In this document: positions 58,542-64,000 of the stretch, in pieces
Numbering within the stretch: the stretch's first letter is position 1
Layout: every line of letters begins with the position of its first letter
Notes under the pieces: model-generated
Seen by the model: only the letters and a program-made list of their open reading frames with translations
Told to the model about the DNA's origin: nothing
The model's database searches: none
DNA from: Deinococcus ruber
GTDB lineage: Bacteria; Deinococcota; Deinococci; Deinococcales; Deinococcaceae
Direction of reading: 5' to 3'
Assembly: GCF_014648095.1 (NCBI RefSeq)
Contig: NZ_BMQL01000007.1
Location: 1-64,000, forward strand
Length of the DNA stretch: 64,000 bases
Translations under genes and position numbers: made by a program

Positions 58542-59098
58542 GTCGGTTCCTTCCAGCGCTGAAAGCCCGGCACGTCCAGCCCGAACTGATCGAGCATGCG
58601 GGCGGTCACGAAATGCAGCAGCTCGTCTACCGTTTTGGGCGCGTGATAAAAACCGGGGCTGGCGGTCATGACGGTGGCCCCGGCGTCGTGCGCCCGCAGC
58701 ATGTTTTCGAGCATCGGGCGCGGCAGCGGGTCTTCGCGCAGGGCCAGCACCAGCCGCCGCCGCTCCTTGAGGGTGACGTGGGCGGCGCGGCTCAGCAGGT
58801 TGTCGGCAAAGCCCCCGGCGATCTTGGCGAGGGTTCCGGCGCTGCACGGCACCACCAGCATGCCGCCCGTGCGGTACGACCCGCTGGCGATGCTGGCAGC
58901 AAGATCGCGGTCATCGTGAACGTGGGTCGCCAGTGCCCGCAGCTCGGTTTCCTGCGGCCCGCCCTCGGCACTCATGACCCGCCTCGCGCCGCTCGACACC
59001 ACCAGATGCGTTTCCACATCCAGGGTGTGCAGCGCCTGAAGCACATTCAGCGCATACGGAATGCCGCTGCCGCCCGACACCCCCACGACCAGCCGCAT
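58538..59098 (-). CDS. ubiX: Flavin prenyltransferase UbiX
   Basis: UbiX attaches dimethylallyl to FMN to make the prenyl-FMN cofactor of UbiD decarboxylases. 186 residues: MRLVVGVSGGSGIPYALNVL, HLVVSSGARRVM, SGSYRTGGMLVVPCSAGTLA, ADNLLSRAAHVTLKERRRLV, and ATVMTASPGFYHAPKTVDEL. ATG 59098 lies one base after the stop of the methyltransferase gene. It is co-transcribed with ispD; no ubiD is in the window. Confidence 0.93.
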   Translation of the reverse strand: MRLVVGVSGGSGIPYALNVLQALHTLDVETHLVVSSGARRVMSAEGGPQETELRALATHVHDDRDLAASIASGSYRTGGMLVVPCSAGTLAKIAGGFADNLLSRAAHVTLKERRRLVLALREDPLPRPMLENMLRAHDAGATVMTASPGFYHAPKTVDELLHFVTARMLDQFGLDVPGFQRWKEPT

Positions 59099-59099
59099 G

Positions 59100-60362
59100 T
59101 TATTCGTGGGCTGGGGTCGGCAACTCGCGGCGCTCCAGCACGCTGACCACTTCCACATGACTGGTCTGCGGATAGAAGTCGTGCGGCGTCACCTCGCCCA
59201 GCGTCCAGCCGCGCCTCACGAGGTCGCCCACGTCCCGCGCCCAGGTGGCCGGGTCGCAGCTCACGTACACCACCCGCAGCGCCGAGCTGTGGTGCAGGGC
59301 GTCTCTCGCCATGTCCGACAGGCCCACACGCGGCGGATCGACGATGACCACGCCCGCCTGCAAACTCGCCTGAGCCAGCTGGGCGGCGTCACCGTCGCGG
59401 AAACTCACGTTGCGGGTTCCAGCCTCGCGCACATCGTGGCGACCCCGTGCCAGCGCGTCGAAATCGGTATCGAGCACCACGACCTTGCCGAAATTCGGGG
59501 CCAGATGCCGCCCGATGGCCCCGCTGCCGCCGTACAGATCGATGGCGAGCGGCCCGCGCCCCGCCAGCCGCGCCGCACGGATGTACGCCAGCCCCGCCGC
59601 TTCCGGGTTGACCTGCGCGAAGCTCGACGCACTGACGCTGCACACCACCTCGCCAAACTGCTCGGAAATTTCCGGCTCTCCGGCGATCAGATGCACGCCC
59701 GCACTGAAGCGGCGACCTGCCGGAGCTGCGAGCGACACGCCCACCACGCCGCAGTCCATCAGCTCGTCGGCGGCCTTGAGGTACTGGCGCGGCTCGCCGG
59801 GCGCGATCAGGGTGGCGACCACTTCACCGGTCAAGCGGCTGCCGCGCAGGCTCAGTTCCAGCACGCCTTCGAGTTTGGAGGTATCGAGCAGCCTGCTGAC
59901 GGTCTGGACGTTTTCCATCAGCAGCGGGTCCTGGGCCACCGACTGCGCCGAGTGTCCGCGCCGCTCGCGGTACGCCAGACCCTGCGGCGTGACCAGATAC
60001 TGCGCGGTGTTGCGGTAGGCCCATTGGCGCGGGCTGGGCACGGTGGGCGCAACCGGATGATTCAGCTTGGCGATGCGGGTCAGCGCCTCCTGCACGAACT
60101 CGCGCTTGTAGCGCAGCTGAGCGGGGTAGCTGGCGTGCGCCAGATCGGTGGTGGGCAGGTCGGGGGCGTCTACGCGGTCGGGGCTGGGGGTCAGCACTTC
60201 GCGGGTAATGCCCTGCTGCACGCCCCGCCCGGCGCGAATTTCGGCGCGGACTCGTTCGCCGGGGAGTGCGCCGCGTACCAGCACCACGCCCTCGTCGGTG
60301 CGCGAGAGGCCGAGGCCGCCCGCGACGATTTTTTCTATGATGAGTTCAGTGGTGTGGGGCAT
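59100..60362 (-). CDS. RNA (uracil-5-)-methyltransferase, RlmD/TrmA class
   Basis: 420 residues. The N-terminal TRAM domain ([32 protein letters not shown]) is followed by a SAM domain ([20 protein letters not shown]), [20 protein letters not shown] and the catalytic-Cys motif [18 protein letters not shown]. The cysteine cluster that holds the 4Fe-4S centre in RlmD is absent: the [16 protein letters not shown] region is preceded by [14 protein letters not shown]. The target base is thus uncertain. TACAAT lies seven bases before ATG 60362. Confidence 0.88.
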   Translation of the reverse strand: MPHTTELIIEKIVAGGLGLSRTDEGVVLVRGALPGERVRAEIRAGRGVQQGITREVLTPSPDRVDAPDLPTTDLAHASYPAQLRYKREFVQEALTRIAKLNHPVAPTVPSPRQWAYRNTAQYLVTPQGLAYRERRGHSAQSVAQDPLLMENVQTVSRLLDTSKLEGVLELSLRGSRLTGEVVATLIAPGEPRQYLKAADELMDCGVVGVSLAAPAGRRFSAGVHLIAGEPEISEQFGEVVCSVSASSFAQVNPEAAGLAYIRAARLAGRGPLAIDLYGGSGAIGRHLAPNFGKVVVLDTDFDALARGRHDVREAGTRNVSFRDGDAAQLAQASLQAGVVIVDPPRVGLSDMARDALHHSSALRVVYVSCDPATWARDVGDLVRRGWTLGEVTPHDFYPQTSHVEVVSVLERRELPTPAHE

Positions 60363-60369
60363 AAAGAGC

Positions 60370-60375
60370 ATTGTA
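60370..60375 (-). promoter_or_regulatory. -10 box, leaderless type, for the methyltransferase gene
   Basis: TACAAT ends seven bases (GCTCTTT) before ATG 60362 on the minus strand. Confidence 0.55.
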
Positions 60376-60448
60376 GTGCGGGCGGGGGGGAATGGGGTTT
60401 GGGGGGGGTGTTGGCGGGTTGCTTTGCGTGTTGTGACGCTGCGTTTTG

Positions 60449-61125
60449 GTTGTTTTTTTCGGTTGCGGGGGCGTTCGGTGGCTGCTTTGGATTCCTACCC
60501 CCCCAGCCCCCCTATCCAGAGGACAGGGGGGAGCGAACAGAGCGTCAAGCGCTGTCGCAGTTTGGAAGCGGCATGCTCATCCTTCGCCCGTTGCAACGTT
60601 TGATCTTGCTCTATTCTCCGTCACTCCCGGCGTAAGGCCGCTTCGTTGATGCCGCCAAATCGCTCAAGCCAAAACCGTCAAAGCCCTGCCTGGGCGCGGC
60701 CTTAATCGCCCCCAACCATAGGTTAGTGATCTGTTCTGCCTGCCGTTTCATTCCCACATAGGCCGCTTCAACAGCATCAGAAAGCCAGAGCTTCTGCTGC
60801 TCTGACAAAAAATAGACGATGCGGGGCGAAGCCTGGAAGGTCTTTCACACGGACGCCGCACCGCCTTGGGCGCATTGAGTCGCGGCGTTGGTGTGCGAGC
60901 TTGGCAACGTTGGCGAGAAGAGCAACCAAGCCAACTGGAGCGAGTCAGCGCGGTGGCGGCGTTGGCTGCAACAGGATGCAGCGTTGCCACGGGCGAAGAC
61001 AGAGCACGCCGCTTCCAAACTGCGACCAGCGCTTGACGCTCTGTTCGCTCCCCCCTGTCCTCTGGATAGGGGGGCTGGGGGGGTAGGCAATCAAGCAGCA
61101 TCCGATCCCCCAACCAACCGAAAAC
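60449..61125. repeat. Long imperfect inverted repeat in a 780-bp non-coding stretch
   Basis: About 107 bases (60494-60600) recur as a near-perfect reverse complement at 60980-61088, and weaker similarity extends outward to about 60449 and 61125. The shared core contains its own hairpin, CCCCCCT...AGGGGGG. The roughly 380-base middle holds a 65-codon minus-strand frame (60611-60808; MSEQQKLWLSDAVEAAYVGM) that may be a remnant of a coding region. No transposase was recognised. It could be a MITE-like element, or two copies of a genome repeat facing each other. Confidence 0.8.
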
Positions 61126-61144
61126 CCCAATCCAACAATCCCCC

Positions 61145-61990
<846 letters not shown>

Positions 61991-61997
61991 GACGGCT

Positions 61998-62003
61998 ATC
62001 CTA
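61998..62003 (-). promoter_or_regulatory. -10 box, leaderless type, for lysZ
   Basis: TAGGAT ends seven bases (AGCCGTC) before ATG 61990; a TTGACA lies 13 bases further upstream, too close for a normal -35. Confidence 0.5.
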
Positions 62004-62018
62004 ACAAATGATAAGTTG

Positions 62019-62603
62019 TCAAGTCAATTCTGTATCAGATGAAAAGGTCTGCTGCCCCTGATACAGCTCGGCGTGCAGAAACGGAGCCAGCGTCAGGGTC
62101 AGCGCCATCTGCCACACGTCGGCGCGGCTGAGCAGGCCACCCGTGAGCAGGCCCACCGTTCCGGCCTTCTGCTTGATGTTCTGCTGCCCGCTCAATTCGT
62201 CCATGATCGGCCCCAGTTCCTCTCCGTCGTGCAGGCGCGACGCCACCACCGGGGGCAGACGCAGTTCGGCGCTGCGGCCCACCTCCAGCCGCGTGCCGTC
62301 TGTGACTGCCACGACGCCGAACAGCCAGCACCCGCCACCCTCTGCGCTGGTGCCCATATCAAAGCGCACGCCGCCTTCCAGCCCCACGCCGTAGCTCGCG
62401 CCTGCCACTGCTGCACGGGCCGCCCGCGCCCGCTGCACCGCGCCGCGCATGGTTTCCTGCACACCGATCGGCTGCTCTGGCACGCCCGACGCCGCCTGCA
62501 CGCCCTGTACCCGCGAGCCGGGCCACAGCTGCTCAAAGACCTGTTCTACGGGCCGGAGTTTGGCGGGGTTGAGGGTGCCTGCGGCAATCGTCAGAAGTGT
62601 CAT
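62019..62603 (-). CDS. Inosine/xanthosine triphosphatase (YjjX family)
   Basis: YjjX hydrolyses ITP and XTP to keep deaminated purines out of nucleic acids. 194 residues: IAAGTLNPAKLRPVEQVFEQ, VQAASGVPEQPIGVQETMRG, YGVGLEGGVRFDMG, and MDELSGQQNIKQKAGTVGLL then TGGLLSRADVWQMALTLTLA. TATAAC eight bases before the ATG may be the -10. Start as given. Confidence 0.88.
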   Translation of the reverse strand: MTLLTIAAGTLNPAKLRPVEQVFEQLWPGSRVQGVQAASGVPEQPIGVQETMRGAVQRARAARAAVAGASYGVGLEGGVRFDMGTSAEGGGCWLFGVVAVTDGTRLEVGRSAELRLPPVVASRLHDGEELGPIMDELSGQQNIKQKAGTVGLLTGGLLSRADVWQMALTLTLAPFLHAELYQGQQTFSSDTELT

Positions 62604-62781
62604 CGCTGCGCGTTATAGCAGCTTCCGGCCTGCTTTCCGCGCAAAGGAACTCTAAAGTTTGCCTCTCTCTGCCTTTAGGCAAGTGGCAGAAGCCAAGATG
62701 CCGGGTGCGTCACGCTAAGGAACGTAAGGCGAGGCGTATGCCATGTTCACTTCCGCCATTCACCGCCCCTGGAGTTCTCTC

Positions 62782-63234
62782 ATGACTGCCCTCTCTTCCA
62801 ATCCAACCCCGATAGAAATTCTGCTCGTGGACGACAGCGAGCCAGATATCGTCCTGACCCGAGAAGCCTTTGCCGAGGCAGGCATTCTCAATCGCCTGCA
62901 TGTCGTTCACGACGGGGTAGAGGCCATGAGCTTTCTGCGCCGTGAGGACGGGTATGCCAGTTGCCCGCGCCCGGACGTGATTCTGCTCGACATCAACATG
63001 CCGCGCAAAGGTGGGCTGGAAGTGCTGGAAGAACTCAAGGCCGATCCAGAGCTGGCGAGTATTCCAGTCGTCGTGATGACCACCTCGCAGTCTGAGCAGG
63101 ACGTTCTTCGCAGCTACCAGAGCCACGCGAGCAGCTACGTGGTCAAACCCATCGAGTTCGACCGCTTCTACAGCGCCATTCACGCACTCGGCGCATACAT
63201 GCTGACGATTGTGCGGCTGCCCCCCAGGACGTAG
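62782..63234 (+). CDS. Orphan response regulator, CheY/Rcp1-like
   Basis: 150 residues consisting of one receiver domain: acidic pair D17-D18 (LLVDDSEPDIVL), phospho-acceptor D70 (VILLDINMPRKGGLEVLEEL), T100 and K122 (SYVVKPIEFDRFYSAIH). The insert around RREDGYASCPRPD is typical of Rcp1-type regulators that pair with phytochromes. No kinase is nearby and there is no output domain. ATG 62782 follows GGAG at seven bases; ATG 62743 would add 13 residues. Confidence 0.88.
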   Translation: MTALSSNPTPIEILLVDDSEPDIVLTREAFAEAGILNRLHVVHDGVEAMSFLRREDGYASCPRPDVILLDINMPRKGGLEVLEELKADPELASIPVVVMTTSQSEQDVLRSYQSHASSYVVKPIEFDRFYSAIHALGAYMLTIVRLPPRT

Positions 63235-63253
63235 AGAGCGTGATGCGGGAAGA

Positions 63254-63352
63254 GTGATGCGTGATGTGCCGTTTTCTGGTAGGCCCAGAAAGCTGAGTAT
63301 TTAAGGGCGCGGAATGTCTTCAAGAGCCTTCCAGACACACATCACGCATCAC
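63254..63352. repeat. 15-bp perfect inverted repeat between convergent genes
   Basis: GTGATGCGTGATGTG (63254-63268) is the reverse complement of CACATCACGCATCAC (63338-63352), with 69 bases between. Extra GTGATG copies flank it. It lies between the response regulator and lysY ends and may be a terminator for both or a recombination remnant. Confidence 0.7.
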
Positions 63353-63366
63353 CCATCACTGTCTTT

Positions 63367-64000
<634 letters not shown>

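Noticed and set aside
60611..60808. 65-residue minus-strand frame inside the long inverted repeat
   Set aside because: No ribosome site or -10 box found and no family recognised; kept only as a possible remnant within the repeat entry.
60494..61088. Inverted arms as terminal repeats of an intact insertion sequence
   Set aside because: The 380-base interior is too short for a transposase and has no DDE or other motif.

Overview
The window reads as chromosomal DNA of a high-GC member of the genus Deinococcus or a close relative. Four lines of evidence agree. The ribosomal proteins have Deinococcus-type sizes. Lysine genes of the LysW (alpha-aminoadipate) route are present (lysZ, lysY). There are bacillithiol-related genes. 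More than twenty genes carry a TANNNT hexamer 6-8 nt before the start codon, the leaderless-transcript layout known from Deinococcus. No rRNA, tRNA, CRISPR array or intact insertion sequence was found.

Region 1 (1-15226) is a nearly continuous translation cluster: the tuf 3' end, then S10-L3-L4-L23-L2-S19-L22-S3-L16-L29-S17-L14-L24-L5-S14-S8-L6-L18-S5-L30-L15-SecY, then Adk, IF-1, L36, S13, S11, S4, RpoA and L17. Genes overlap or abut and mostly use Shine-Dalgarno sites. Hairpin-rich gaps lie before rplE, before rpsD and, most strikingly, before rpsH. A terminator follows rplQ.

Region 2 (15234-24380) holds a secreted protein, rplS with a long alanine-rich tail, mdh with a 31-bp palindromic two-way terminator, a second secreted protein, a prepilin peptidase with a large insertion, four overlapping genes for double-GNAT acetyltransferases, and a divergent bshB-like deacetylase.

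Region 3 (24472-33710) holds an ABC exporter, a stand-alone dsRNA-binding-domain protein, a HAD phosphatase, a YraN protein, dcd interrupted by a 384-residue intein with an HNH nuclease, a lipoprotein, a metallophosphoesterase, era and an orphan ParA-like ATPase.

Region 4 (33770-42450) holds proteins of unknown function, a frameshifted Nudix gene, a lipoprotein, a dienoyl-CoA reductase-like SDR next to a dienoyl-CoA isomerase-like protein, MutT, a large TPR membrane protein, a divergent PlsY and a Yip1-family protein.

Region 5 (42612-53269) begins with uvrB under a candidate radiation-response operator. Then come a decayed ada-alkA pseudogene, a PEP-mutase-family enzyme, an epimerase, a DedA/VTT protein, an HNH nuclease flanked by 16-bp tandem repeats, a bacilliredoxin-like protein, and a three-gene overlapping cassette ending in a HAMP membrane protein without an output domain.

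Region 6 (53302-64000) holds pdxY, a stalk-domain secreted protein, ispE, membrane proteins, ispD-ubiX-RNA methyltransferase, a long inverted repeat, lysZ, yjjX, an orphan response regulator and the 3' part of lysY.

The best candidates for follow-up are the dcd intein, the four-gene GNAT array, the 50346-53226 cassette, the rpsH leader and the ada-alkA pseudogene.
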